From assembly GCF_001653715.1 (NCBI RefSeq), contig NZ_LWHQ01000022.1, positions 1 to 64,000 of the forward strand: a stretch of DNA of 64,000 bases. Direction: 5' to 3'. The notes beneath the pieces were generated by a model. The model was given only the letters and a program-made list of their open reading frames with translations. It ran no database searches and was not told where the DNA came from. The DNA comes from Methylobacterium platani. Its GTDB lineage: Bacteria > Pseudomonadota > Alphaproteobacteria > Rhizobiales > Beijerinckiaceae. This document shows positions 44,437 through 53,848 of the stretch, piece after piece; within the stretch, counting starts at the first letter, position 1, and each line of letters starts with the position of its first letter. The translations under genes were made by a program, and so were the position numbers.

Positions 44437-45891
44437 TCAGGCGGCCCCGCCCGGCCCCGCCGTCCCGTCCATGGCCGCCGCCGCCGCGGCCAGCCCCCAC
44501 CGGACCAGGTCCTCGGCCTCGCGCTCCGACTTCGCCTCCGCGTAGCACCGCAGCTCCGGGGCATTGCCGGAGGCGCGGAAGTGGATCGTCCGCTCGCCGT
44601 CGAGCACGATCCGGACCCCGTCCTGCTCGTCGACCGCCTGCGGCGATCCGACGGGCCGCAGGAAATCCCGGCGGAACGCCGCGTCCCGGAGCCGGCCGAG
44701 CAGGGCGCCGCTGCGCTCGGCGGCGACGTCGCCCAGGCGGTCGCTCGCCGTCTGCCCCGCATCGAGCGCGGCGACGAGATCGGCGAGGCTCAGGCCCTGC
44801 GCCTGCGCGGCGGCCAGGGTCGCGAGGATCGGCAGCATCGCGTCGCGCGTCGGCAGCGCCGGCAGGATCCTCCCGCCGATCGCCACGTCCGATCCGAGCA
44901 GGAACCCGCCATTGGCCTCGAAGCCGCAGACGACGGTTGCCCCCTCCCGCCGCGCCTGCTCCATCCCGGCGATGACGAAGGGCGAACCGACCCGGGTGCG
45001 CAGCACGCGCGGGAAGCCGGTGCGCTCGATGGCGGAACCGGCCGTCACCGGCACGACGACGGCATCGGCCCCGAGATACCGGGCGGTGATCAACCCGAGC
45101 ACGTCGCCGCGCAGGATGCGGCCGTCGGCATCCGCGACCAGGGGGCGATCCGCGTCGCCGTCGGTCGTCACCAGGGCGTCGAAGCGGCCGGAGGCCATGA
45201 CGTCGCGGATGAACGCCACGTCCTGCGGGCGGTGCGCCTCGGTGTCGATCGGCACGAACGTGTCGGACCGGCCGATCGGGACCGCCCGGGCGCCGCAGGA
45301 GGCCAGCACGTCGGCGAGCAGGTCGCGCGCCACCGAGCTCTGCTGGTAGACGGCGACCGTCCGGCCCGCCAGGAGATCCGGGCCGAAGGCGTCGAGGGAG
45401 CGCCGGCGGTACCGCGCGATCGCGTCCGGCTCCGGCGCGGCCGGGACCGCCGGCGGAGGGGGAGCGTCGCCGGCGGCGCCGAGGGCCGCCAGGATCGCGG
45501 CCTCGTCGGCCTTGGTGATCTCGTCGCCGCCGGGGCGATAGAATTTTAGGCCGTTGCGATCCTCCGGGATGTGGCTGCCGGTGACCATGACGGCGCAGGC
45601 GCCGCGCCGCCGCGCCTCGAGCGCGAGGGCCGGGGTCGGCAGCGCGCCGCAATCGATCGCGGTCACGCCGGCCGCCGCCGCGGCCGCGGCGACCGTCGCG
45701 GCGATTCCCGCGCTGCTGTCGCGCAGGTCGCGCCCGACCACGACCTCGCGGCGGGCCCCCGCCTCCGTGCCGATCGCGGCGAGGAACGCCGCCGCGTAGG
45801 CGAAGCTCGGCCCCCCCTCGAGATCCGTGACCAGGCCGCGCAGTCCGGAGGTGCCGAATTTCAAGCTGCTCATGGATTTCAAGCTGCTCAT
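44437..45891 (-). CDS. Phosphomannomutase / phosphohexomutase
   Basis: 484 residues, alpha-D-phosphohexomutase fold. The phosphoserine loop VTGSHIPEDRNG holds Ser106; the metal loop is TTDGDADRP (242-250), the sugar loop FEANGGF (about 317), and the phosphate loop FRASGNAPE is near the C-terminus. It interconverts mannose-6-P and mannose-1-P, matching manC at 30.5 kb; glucose phosphates are possible. The N-terminus MSSLKSMSSLKFGTSG arises from an 18-base tandem duplication giving two in-frame start codons (45891 and 45873). Confidence 0.9.
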   Translation of the reverse strand: MSSLKSMSSLKFGTSGLRGLVTDLEGGPSFAYAAAFLAAIGTEAGARREVVVGRDLRDSSAGIAATVAAAAAAAGVTAIDCGALPTPALALEARRRGACAVMVTGSHIPEDRNGLKFYRPGGDEITKADEAAILAALGAAGDAPPPPAVPAAPEPDAIARYRRRSLDAFGPDLLAGRTVAVYQQSSVARDLLADVLASCGARAVPIGRSDTFVPIDTEAHRPQDVAFIRDVMASGRFDALVTTDGDADRPLVADADGRILRGDVLGLITARYLGADAVVVPVTAGSAIERTGFPRVLRTRVGSPFVIAGMEQARREGATVVCGFEANGGFLLGSDVAIGGRILPALPTRDAMLPILATLAAAQAQGLSLADLVAALDAGQTASDRLGDVAAERSGALLGRLRDAAFRRDFLRPVGSPQAVDEQDGVRIVLDGERTIHFRASGNAPELRCYAEAKSEREAEDLVRWGLAAAAAAMDGTAGPGGAA

Positions 45892-46111
45892 GGGATGCCA
45901 CTCGTGGATGGGGTGACGACGCGCCGGGCCGGGGCGGATCGTTGCCTGAAGCGATACCGCGCTCGGAAGCGTCCTTGCCGACACGGTATCACACGCCCGT
46001 GCGGTGGCACCGACGGCCGGATCTCTGATGAGGCCGGCGGATTCGGGCCGGCGCTGCGCTCCGGTCGACGAGCGACGACGGGATCGGGAATGACGAAGTC
46101 CGGAGAGGGGA

Positions 46112-46186
46112 TGGTGCCGCTGGGGAGGATTGAACTCCCGACCTCGTCATTACCAATGACGCGCTCTACCACTGAGCTACAACGGC
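46112..46186 (-). tRNA. tRNA-Thr(GGT), copy 1
   Basis: Cloverleaf on the minus strand with 7-bp acceptor stem GCCGTTG/CAGCGGC (one G-T pair), anticodon stem CGTCA/TGACG and loop TTGGTAA giving anticodon GGT, and T-loop TTCAATC. The 3' CCA is encoded (TGG at 46112-46114 on the plus strand). Reads ACC/ACU threonine codons. Confidence 0.96.
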
Positions 46187-46271
46187 GCGCCGGCTCGTGC
46201 TGCGGCCGCCCCTTCGGGCAGACCTGCGATCACACGCGCCGAGCGAAATCTCCGACTCTCACGCTTGAGGA

Positions 46272-46346
46272 TGGTGCCGCTGGGGAGGATTGAACTCCCG
46301 ACCTCGTCATTACCAATGACGCGCTCTACCACTGAGCTACAACGGC
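46272..46346 (-). tRNA. tRNA-Thr(GGT), copy 2
   Basis: Identical in sequence to the tRNA at 46112-46186, including the encoded CCA and anticodon GGT, 85 bases away on the same strand. The two were probably produced by tandem duplication and are likely cotranscribed, this copy first. Confidence 0.96.
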
Positions 46347-46610
46347 CCGTCGACCCAACCCGTCCCGCACGCGGCCTCGTGGCCGGGCGGTCCGTGGAGC
46401 GCCGAAGACGAGCGGGGGGATAACGGATCGCCCGGCGCATTGCAACAGCTTCGCGGACAGGAATCGTCCCGCGGGATCGGCCCTGCGGGGCTCCCTGCCC
46501 TGCCGGGTGCGCCGCGCGGGCCGGCGCCGGGTTCCGGGTCCGCGAGCCCCGACCCCTGGCCCGCCCCTTGCTTTGCCCCCTGCCAAGACGAGCCGCCGAG
46601 GGGAGCGCGC

Positions 46611-47600
<990 letters not shown>

Positions 47601-47629
47601 CGACGACCTCGACAAGGGAGATTCTCGCC

Positions 47630-48913
47630 ATGACCGAATCCAAGACACCCCGCCTGTCGCGCCGCACGCTGCTCCAAGGGGCCGGCGCCGCCGCCGGCCT
47701 CGCCGCCGGCTCGGGCGCCATCACGGGCTTTCCGGCGATCATCGCGGCCGAGCCGGTGACCCTGCGCTACCTCGGCACCGCCGTGAACCAGAGCGGCGAC
47801 ATCGCCCGCAAGGTGAAGGAGGATCTCGGCATCACGATCGAGTACATCCCGGTCGTGACCGACGAGGTCTCGAAGCGCGTCGTCACCCAGCCGAACTCGT
47901 TCGACATCGTCGATTCGGAGTATTTCAGCCTCAAGAAGCTGATGCCGTCGGGCAACCTCGTCGGCATGGATGCGCGCCGGATCAAGAACGCCGACAAGAT
48001 CACCCCGGTCTTCACCAAGGGCGAGGTCGGGGGGAAGAAGATCGGCGACCAGGGCACGGCGCCCAAGAAGGTGTTCTACCTCGAGGGCCCGACCTCGACC
48101 AAGTTCGCCGCGTCGCCAACCGAGTGGATCACCCTGATCCCGACCACCTACAATGCCGACACGCTCGGCATCCGCCCCGACCTGATCAAGCGCCCGGTCA
48201 CGAGCTGGAAGGAGCTGCTCAATCCCGAGTTCAAGGGCAAGGCCTCGATCCTCAACATCCCGTCGATCGGCATCATGGACGCCGCGATGGTGGTGGAGGC
48301 GACCGGCGACTACACCTATCCCGACAAGGGCAACATGACGAAGGCCGAGATCGACCGCACCATGAAGGTGCTGATCGAGGCCAAGCGCGCCGGGCAGTTC
48401 CGCGCCTTCTGGCAGGACTTCAACGAATCCGTGAACCTGATGGCGTCGGGCGAGACGGTGATCCAGTCGATGTGGTCGCCCGCCGTCACCAAGGTGCGCT
48501 CGCAGGGCGTCGCCTGCACCTACCAGCCGCTCAAGGAGGGCTACCGCGCCTGGGCCTCCGGCTTCGGCCTGCCCAAGACCCTGACCGGAAAGAAGCTCGA
48601 CGCTGCCTACGATTTCATCAACTGGTTCCTGTCGGGCTGGGCCGGTGCCTACTTGAATCGCCAGGGCTACTACTCGGCGGTGCTGGAGACGGCAAAGGCC
48701 AACATGGAGCCCTACGAATGGGCATTCTGGATGGAGGGCAAGCCGGCCGAGAAGGACATCAAGGCCCCGGACGGCACCATCATGGAGAAGGCCGGCGCGG
48801 TGCGCGACGGCGGCTCGTTCGAGAACCGCATGGGCGCCGTCGCCTGCTGGAACTCGGTGATGGACGAGAACACCTACATGGTGCGCAAGTGGAACGAGTT
48901 CATCGCCGCATGA
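47630..48913 (+). CDS. ABC transporter substrate-binding protein (PotD-like, Tat signal)
   Basis: 427 residues with a twin-arginine signal (LSRRTLLQGAGAAAGLAAG, about 9-27; cleavage near residue 40). The mature part is a class of spermidine/putrescine-like binding proteins with ITIEYIPVVTDEV and a C-terminal NWFLSGWAGAYLNRQGYYS region. The ligand is unclear: polyamines, amino acids or a modified polyamine. The ATG follows AAGGGAGATTCT. It overlaps the first permease start (ATGA). Confidence 0.87.
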   Translation: MTESKTPRLSRRTLLQGAGAAAGLAAGSGAITGFPAIIAAEPVTLRYLGTAVNQSGDIARKVKEDLGITIEYIPVVTDEVSKRVVTQPNSFDIVDSEYFSLKKLMPSGNLVGMDARRIKNADKITPVFTKGEVGGKKIGDQGTAPKKVFYLEGPTSTKFAASPTEWITLIPTTYNADTLGIRPDLIKRPVTSWKELLNPEFKGKASILNIPSIGIMDAAMVVEATGDYTYPDKGNMTKAEIDRTMKVLIEAKRAGQFRAFWQDFNESVNLMASGETVIQSMWSPAVTKVRSQGVACTYQPLKEGYRAWASGFGLPKTLTGKKLDAAYDFINWFLSGWAGAYLNRQGYYSAVLETAKANMEPYEWAFWMEGKPAEKDIKAPDGTIMEKAGAVRDGGSFENRMGAVACWNSVMDENTYMVRKWNEFIAA

Positions 48914-49857
48914 GCACGGTCGCGGTCCCTGCACTCCCGGAGGCGGTCTCCGCCGCCTCCCCCCTCCCGGGGCTCGCAGCAGCGACGCGGCGCCAGCGCC
49001 GCCTCGCCTACTGGCAGGCGATGCCGCTGGGGCTGGTCTTCCTCGTCTTCTTCCTTGTGCCGCTGGCGCTCACCCTGATCGTCAGCTTCTGGGAGTACAA
49101 CGAGTACGAGATCATCCCGGCCTTCACGCTCCAGAACTACGCCGACGTGTTCGAGGGCTGCCTGTCGGGGGCCGACCTCTGCACCACCTTCCGGACCTAC
49201 CTGTCGACGCTGAAGTTCTGCCTGCTCGGCTGGGCCGCGACGCTCGGCATCGGCTTCACCGTGGCCTACTTCGTCGCCTTCCACGTCCGCTCGACGGCGA
49301 TGCAGACGGTGCTGTTCCTCGTCTGCACCATCCCGTTCTGGACCTCGAACGTGATCCGGATGATCGCCTGGGTGCCGCTGCTCGGCCGCAACGGCCTCGT
49401 CAACGACACGCTGATGGGCCTGCGGCTGATCAGCAGCCCGATCGAGGGGCTGCTCTACTCCGACTTCTCGGTCGTGCTGGCCTTCATCCACCTCGACACG
49501 GTGTTCATGATCGTGCCGATCTTCAACTCGATGATGCGGATCGACCGGTCCCTGATCGAGGCCGCGACGGATGCCGGCGCCACGCCCTGGCAGACGCTGT
49601 GGACCGTCATCGTGCCGCTATGCAAGCCCGGCATCGCCATCGGGTCGATCTTCGTCCTGACGCTGATCATGGGCGACTTCGTCACGGTGGGCGTCATGGG
49701 CGGCCAGCAGATCGCCTCGGTCGGCAAGGTGATCCAGGTGCAGATGGCCTACCTGCAATTCCCCGCGGCGGCCGCCAACGCGGTGGTGCTGCTCGGCGCC
49801 GTGATGGTGCTGATCGCGGCGCTGACCCGCCTGATCGACCTGCGCCGGGAGCTGTGA
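48910..49857 (+). CDS. PotB-type ABC transporter permease
   Basis: 315 residues with six transmembrane helices. The first (about 37-60) follows a 30-residue Ala/Pro-rich leader. The EAA coupling loop is RSLIEAATDAGATPWQTLWT (about 217-236). The loop after helix 1 (EYNEYEIIPAFTLQNY) is longer than usual. ATG 48910 overlaps the stop of the binding-protein gene. It pairs with the next permease. Confidence 0.9.
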   Translation: MSTVAVPALPEAVSAASPLPGLAAATRRQRRLAYWQAMPLGLVFLVFFLVPLALTLIVSFWEYNEYEIIPAFTLQNYADVFEGCLSGADLCTTFRTYLSTLKFCLLGWAATLGIGFTVAYFVAFHVRSTAMQTVLFLVCTIPFWTSNVIRMIAWVPLLGRNGLVNDTLMGLRLISSPIEGLLYSDFSVVLAFIHLDTVFMIVPIFNSMMRIDRSLIEAATDAGATPWQTLWTVIVPLCKPGIAIGSIFVLTLIMGDFVTVGVMGGQQIASVGKVIQVQMAYLQFPAAAANAVVLLGAVMVLIAALTRLIDLRREL

Positions 49858-49860
49858 GCC

Positions 49861-50757
49861 ATGCGCCGCGACGGGCCCCGCCCCTTCTCGTTCTACGTGC
49901 TGGCGGCCTTCTTCGGGCTGTTCGTGCTCTTCCTCTACGGGCCGACCCTGACGATCCTGGCGCTGAGCTTCCAGGGCCCGCAGGGCGGCCTCACCTTCCC
50001 GATGAACGGGGTCTCGACCTTCTGGTTCTCGCGCCTCTGGGCCGGGCTCGGCGTCGTCGACATCTGGGCGGCGTTCCGGCGCTCGCTGGCCCTCGGCCTC
50101 GTGGTGATGGGCCTCACCGTCACCCTGGCGTTCTTCGCGGGGCTGGCCTTCCGCAAGGGCTTCTTCGGCCAGACGCCGCTGTTCTACGTCGCGGTGGCGA
50201 GCCTGATCGTGCCCTCGATCGTGGTCTCGCTCGGCATCGGCCTCGAGTTCCGGCTGATCGACGAGGGTATCAAGGCGCTGGCCGCCTGGACCGGCTGGGG
50301 CGTCCTCCAGGACCACGGCACCGTGATGGGGCTGTTCACCTCCGCGCTCGGCGCCCACCTGACCTGGACCCTGCCCTTCGGCCTCCTCATCATGTTCGCG
50401 GTGTTCAACCGCTTCAACCCGGCCTACGAGGAGGCGGCGCGCGACCTCGGCGCCACCGGGCCGCAATCCCTGCGCCACGTCGTGGTGCCGATCATCCTGC
50501 CCTCCCTCGTCGGGGTGGCCTTGTTCGGCTTCACCCTGTCCTGGGACGAGCTCGCCCGCACCAGCCAGGCGATCGGCGGGCGCAACACCCTGCCGCTGGA
50601 GCTCCAGGGCCTCACCACCACGGTGACGACGCCGGAGATCTACGCGCTCGGCACCGTGACGACCGGGGTCTCGCTCCTCGTCATCGGGCTCGCCTTCGGC
50701 AGCTTCCTGGCGATCCAGCGCCGGCGGGCGCGGCGGGTGACGCTGCCCGGGACCTGA
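49861..50757 (+). CDS. PotC-type ABC transporter permease
   Basis: 298 residues, six helices. The EAA loop is YEEAARDLGATGPQSLRHVV (about 190-209). It starts 3 bases after the previous stop and closes the four-gene importer operon. Ends with an Arg-rich cytoplasmic tail. It converges on the mgtC-like gene, leaving 6 bases between stops. Confidence 0.9.
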   Translation: MRRDGPRPFSFYVLAAFFGLFVLFLYGPTLTILALSFQGPQGGLTFPMNGVSTFWFSRLWAGLGVVDIWAAFRRSLALGLVVMGLTVTLAFFAGLAFRKGFFGQTPLFYVAVASLIVPSIVVSLGIGLEFRLIDEGIKALAAWTGWGVLQDHGTVMGLFTSALGAHLTWTLPFGLLIMFAVFNRFNPAYEEAARDLGATGPQSLRHVVVPIILPSLVGVALFGFTLSWDELARTSQAIGGRNTLPLELQGLTTTVTTPEIYALGTVTTGVSLLVIGLAFGSFLAIQRRRARRVTLPGT

Positions 50758-50763
50758 TGTCCT

Positions 50764-51480
50764 TCAATCCGTCGTCCGCACCGTCCAGGTCGCCCGGCGG
50801 ATTCCCTCGGCGGCGCCGAGACGCGCGATCACCGCGTCGATCTCCTCCGGCTCGATCGCGGTGCTGACCAGGGTGGCGACGACCTCGACGTCGTCGTCGC
50901 CGCGCTCCTCGACGTCGACCTCGCTCACCGGGTAGTGGGCCGCCTCCAGGCGCTCGACCAGGAGGTCGCGCACCTCGGAGAGCCGGTCGGTGTCGGTGGT
51001 GGCGCGGACCTCGTAGGTCGCCTCCGAGTCGCGCTCGTCGATCGGGATGCGGTTGATCGCGTTGACGAGGGGCCGCAGCAGGGTGTTGCCGGCGAGCACC
51101 GCGACGGTGACGAGGGCGGCCTCCGCCGCGAGATCGACCCCCGACAGCGCCCCGACCGCGGCCGAGCACCACAGGGTCGCGGCGGTGTTGAGGCCGCGGA
51201 CGTTCATCCCCTCCTTCATGATCACGCCGGCGCCGAGGAAGCCGACGCCCGAGACCACGTAGGCGACGATGCGGATCGCGCCGTCGCCGTGGCCGATGCG
51301 CATGCCCAGATCGACGAAGGCCGCGGCCCCCACCGCCACCAGCACGTTGGTGCGCAGGCCAGCCGTCCGCTGGCGGTACTGGCGCTCGGCCCCGATCAGG
51401 GTGCCGAGCACGAAGGCGCAGAGCAGGCTCAGGGCCGAGTTCAGAAATTCGCCGGCCTGGAAGGCCTGGATGATCGCCAT
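50764..51480 (-). CDS. MgtC/SapB family membrane protein
   Basis: 238 residues. The N-terminal membrane domain has the family signature [20 protein letters not shown] (about 18-37), helices near 45-60 and 70-90, and [14 protein letters not shown] (about 77-90). The C-terminal cytosolic ACT-like domain (about 150-235) is a regulatory module. MgtC proteins help survival at low Mg2+ and modulate the F1Fo ATPase in pathogens. The gene appears monocistronic. No Mg2+ riboswitch was recognised. Confidence 0.9.
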   Translation of the reverse strand: MAIIQAFQAGEFLNSALSLLCAFVLGTLIGAERQYRQRTAGLRTNVLVAVGAAAFVDLGMRIGHGDGAIRIVAYVVSGVGFLGAGVIMKEGMNVRGLNTAATLWCSAAVGALSGVDLAAEAALVTVAVLAGNTLLRPLVNAINRIPIDERDSEATYEVRATTDTDRLSEVRDLLVERLEAAHYPVSEVDVEERGDDDVEVVATLVSTAIEPEEIDAVIARLGAAEGIRRATWTVRTTD

Positions 51481-51575
51481 CGCGTCGCCGCTCGTGAGGG
51501 GAATGCGGATCCGTCCGGGTCCGGCCGAACCCCGCGCCTATAGCGGGGCCGTGTGACGGATGGATAGCGCCGGGG

Positions 51576-52217
51576 TCACGAGGCCTTGCCGGCGGACGGC
51601 TTGCCCGAGGCCCCCTTGTCGGAGGGCGATCCCTTGCCCGAGGGTTCCTTGCCGGAGGGTTCCTTGCCCGTGGAGGCGTCCTTGCCCGTGGGCGGGCCCT
51701 TGGGCGGGATCTTGACCGTGGCCTTGGCCTTGGCCTTGCGGGCCTTGGCGCCCTCGGCCCCGGCGGCCCGGATCAGGGCGGCGAGGCCGGCCTCGGTCAC
51801 GGCCTCGGCGGCTTCCGGGACGCTGAACCAGTGGCCTTCGCGCTCGTGCTGCTCGGGCCAGGTCTTGAGCTGCTTGCGGACGTCGAGGCGGAAGACCTGG
51901 ACCTGGCACAGGACCGTGTCGCGGCTCTTCAGGCGCTTGTGGTAGAAGTAGCTGCCGAGCGCGCGCCGGCCGACCCGGCCGATCAGGCCCGCCTCCTCGT
52001 AGGCCTCGCGAGCGGCGGCCTCGTAGTTCTTCAGGCCCTTCATCGGCCAGCCCTTGGGCACCACCCAGCGCCGGGTCTCGCGGGAGGTGATGAGCATGAC
52101 CTGCAGGGCGCCGTCCGGTCCGAGCCGGACCGGCAGCACCGCGACCTGGCGGCGCGGCTCGCCCGCGCGCTCCGACCAGCCGGTGAGGAGGCCCGCGAGG
52201 GACCGCAGGCTCTTCAT
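51576..52217 (-). CDS. NUDIX hydrolase with Lys/Gly-rich tail
   Basis: 213 residues. The NUDIX fold (about 20-145) has the helix REAYEEAGL (about 75-83). The first Glu of the NUDIX box (Gx5E) is replaced by Leu, as in other PKGWPMKG-type alphaproteobacterial members. The GWPMKGLKNYEAA loop is typical of this diphosphoinositol/polyphosphate-like subgroup. The last ~60 residues are a low-complexity tail of SGKEPSGK-like units coded by 15-base repeats. It presumably hydrolyses a nucleotide or polyphosphate diphosphate; substrate unknown. Confidence 0.85.
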   Translation of the reverse strand: MKSLRSLAGLLTGWSERAGEPRRQVAVLPVRLGPDGALQVMLITSRETRRWVVPKGWPMKGLKNYEAAAREAYEEAGLIGRVGRRALGSYFYHKRLKSRDTVLCQVQVFRLDVRKQLKTWPEQHEREGHWFSVPEAAEAVTEAGLAALIRAAGAEGAKARKAKAKATVKIPPKGPPTGKDASTGKEPSGKEPSGKGSPSDKGASGKPSAGKAS

Positions 52218-52511
52218 GACCCCGCCCGGCCCGCCACGATGGCCCGACGCGGCAAGGCTCGACCCGATATGGCCCGACCCGACATGGCCCGGCCTCCCGG
52301 GAGGCCGGCTCGAACGCTGGGACGGGTCTCGGATGTCACGGCGGCGCGCACTCGCTGGGTCCGGGCTCGGGCGGGAGGCGCCCGCCTCCCGTCGTGCGAA
52401 TCCGCGATCCGTCCGCCTCGCGGCGGACGACGCACCTCGCCCGTCCCTTTAAGCGGGATGGGCCGCGGCGCTCAAGCAGGATTTGTTAACCGGCAAACGA
52501 TCTCGGCCGGT

Positions 52512-52973
52512 TCAGGCCTCGCTGCCCAGGGTGGCGATGAGCGCATCGAGGCGGTTGCGCAGGTCGGCGATCTCGCCCTCCGACATCTGCAGGGTGTGCA
52601 CGACCGACCGGCGCACCTCGACCGCCTCGGCCTGGAGGGCCCGTCCCTCGTCGGTGAGGCTGATCTCGACCTCGCGCTCGTCGGCCTGGCGCCGGGTGCG
52701 GCGCACGAAGCCAGCCGCTTCGAGGCGCTTGAGCACAGGGGTCAGCGTCCCGGAATCGAGGCGCAGGCGACGGCCGATATCGGACACCGTCAGCCCGTCA
52801 TGCTCCCACAGCACGATCAGCACGAGGTATTGCGGATAGGTGAGGCCCAGCCGCTCGAGCAGCGGCCGATAGCACTTCGTCATGCGGTGGGAGGCCGCGT
52901 AGAGCGCGTAGCAGAGCTGATTGTCGAGCCGCAACGCATCCACGCCTGTCGCGACAGGCTCGAGAGAGTTCAT
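52512..52973 (-). CDS. ohrR: OhrR-type MarR regulator (organic peroxide sensor)
   Basis: 153 residues. [20 protein letters not shown] at about 16-35 places the peroxide-sensing Cys21 exactly as in OhrR, with a second Cys34. [14 protein letters not shown] and a winged helix ([30 protein letters not shown]) follow. Oxidation releases the repressor from ohr promoters. No ohr gene is adjacent, so its target is elsewhere or it is autoregulated. ATG 52973; the frame runs far upstream without family match. Confidence 0.9.
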   Translation of the reverse strand: MNSLEPVATGVDALRLDNQLCYALYAASHRMTKCYRPLLERLGLTYPQYLVLIVLWEHDGLTVSDIGRRLRLDSGTLTPVLKRLEAAGFVRRTRRQADEREVEISLTDEGRALQAEAVEVRRSVVHTLQMSEGEIADLRNRLDALIATLGSEA

Positions 52974-53152
52974 GTGCACACCATACCGACGGCAACCGGA
53001 CGCCGCCCTCGCCGCAGGATCCCCATCCGGCCAGTCTAGCACGGGCCGGTACGCCGCCGAAATCGCACGGAGGCGTTCGATGGTGAACAATACTCTCTCG
53101 AATGCGGCCGGGAGCGCAACACCATATGATGGGTGAACGGATCGTGTGCGCT

Positions 53153-53515
53153 TCAGCGACGCCCGTCCAGGGGCGGGCGGATGCGGCGCTCGACGAGGGG
53201 GCGGCCGGCCCGGCGCTCGACGATGACCGTGCGCGGGGCGCGCAGGCCGCTGCCGGCGCTGATGATCCGCTCGGGCGCCCTCTCCCTCGGCTTGGCGGCC
53301 AGGACCTGGGCGGCCTGCAGGACGTGCGGGCGCACCTCCTCGGGCGGCAGGCCGATCAGGCCGGCGGCGATCTCGACCTGCTGCTCGACGTCGTCGGCCA
53401 GGTCCTGCGCCGCGGCCACCGCCTCGGAGACGGTAGGGGGCTCCTTGCGCACCCGGATCGGCGGCAGGTTGCGGGGCTTGTCGGTCGGCTTCTTCACGGT
53501 GCGGCTCATCATCAT
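53153..53515 (-). CDS. Hypothetical basic protein
   Basis: 120 residues, Arg/Pro/Val-rich (RNLPPIRVRKEPPTVSEAV, then a helical middle EAVAAAQDLADDVEQQVEIA, then an Arg-rich C-terminus ending RRIRPPLDGRR). No signal peptide or known domain. Three ATGs (53515, 53512, 53509) open the gene. The helical core with flanking basic, proline-rich ends is suggestive of a small regulatory or DNA-associated protein, but there is no motif to prove it. Confidence 0.55.
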   Translation of the reverse strand: MMMSRTVKKPTDKPRNLPPIRVRKEPPTVSEAVAAAQDLADDVEQQVEIAAGLIGLPPEEVRPHVLQAAQVLAAKPRERAPERIISAGSGLRAPRTVIVERRAGRPLVERRIRPPLDGRR

Positions 53516-53543
53516 GGGCTGACCATAGCGCAGGCACGGCGAT

Positions 53544-53558
53544 TGTTGCAGTGCAACA
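53544..53558. promoter_or_regulatory. 15-base palindrome upstream of hypothetical gene
   Basis: Exact palindrome TGTTGCA-G-TGCAACA, 29 bases before the minus-strand gene's first ATG. An unpaired centre base and 7-base arms fit a homodimeric helix-turn-helix operator. Confidence 0.4.
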
Positions 53559-53705
53559 CGCGCATGTCCAACCCGGCGGCGCTGGAATGGTTGCGCCGTG
53601 TTTCCGGGTAGGATGCGGCGCCGCCAGCGGAATTCGGTCCACGGCCGCCGCTGCCCGCGATCTATGGCATAAGGTCGCAGGCGCCGCTGGACGCCGACCG
53701 GGTCG

Positions 53706-53770
53706 GGGCCGGCCGATCCTCTCAGGCCGGCTTGCCGGGACGTCGCCGGCCTGAGAGGATCGGCCGGCCC
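53706..53770. repeat. 26-bp perfect inverted repeat
   Basis: Left arm 53706-53731 and right arm 53745-53770 are exact reverse complements with a 13-base loop. It would form an extremely stable hairpin or cruciform. It lies in a divergent spacer, upstream of both neighbours, so it is not their terminator. It may be a remnant of a palindromic element. Confidence 0.85.
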
Positions 53771-53848
53771 GCCCGTCCCCGCCGGCCACCGCCCGGCGGT
53801 CCGCAGCCCTCCGACGGCCCCCTCGTCGCGCGTGACCGATCTGTTCCG

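Larger units (their letters stand above)
53516..53848. other. Spacer with two strong inverted repeats
   Basis: 333 bases between the divergent hypothetical and NlpC/P60 genes. It contains the palindrome at 53544-53558 and the long inverted repeat at 53706-53770. No gene is seen; the coding-looking frame from 53732 runs through the repeat and is not family-like. Confidence 0.5.

Noticed and set aside
46177-46440. Short open frames across the tRNA region containing CSSVVERVIGNDEVGSSILP
   Set aside because: This peptide is the translation of a tRNA gene and is a known annotation artefact.
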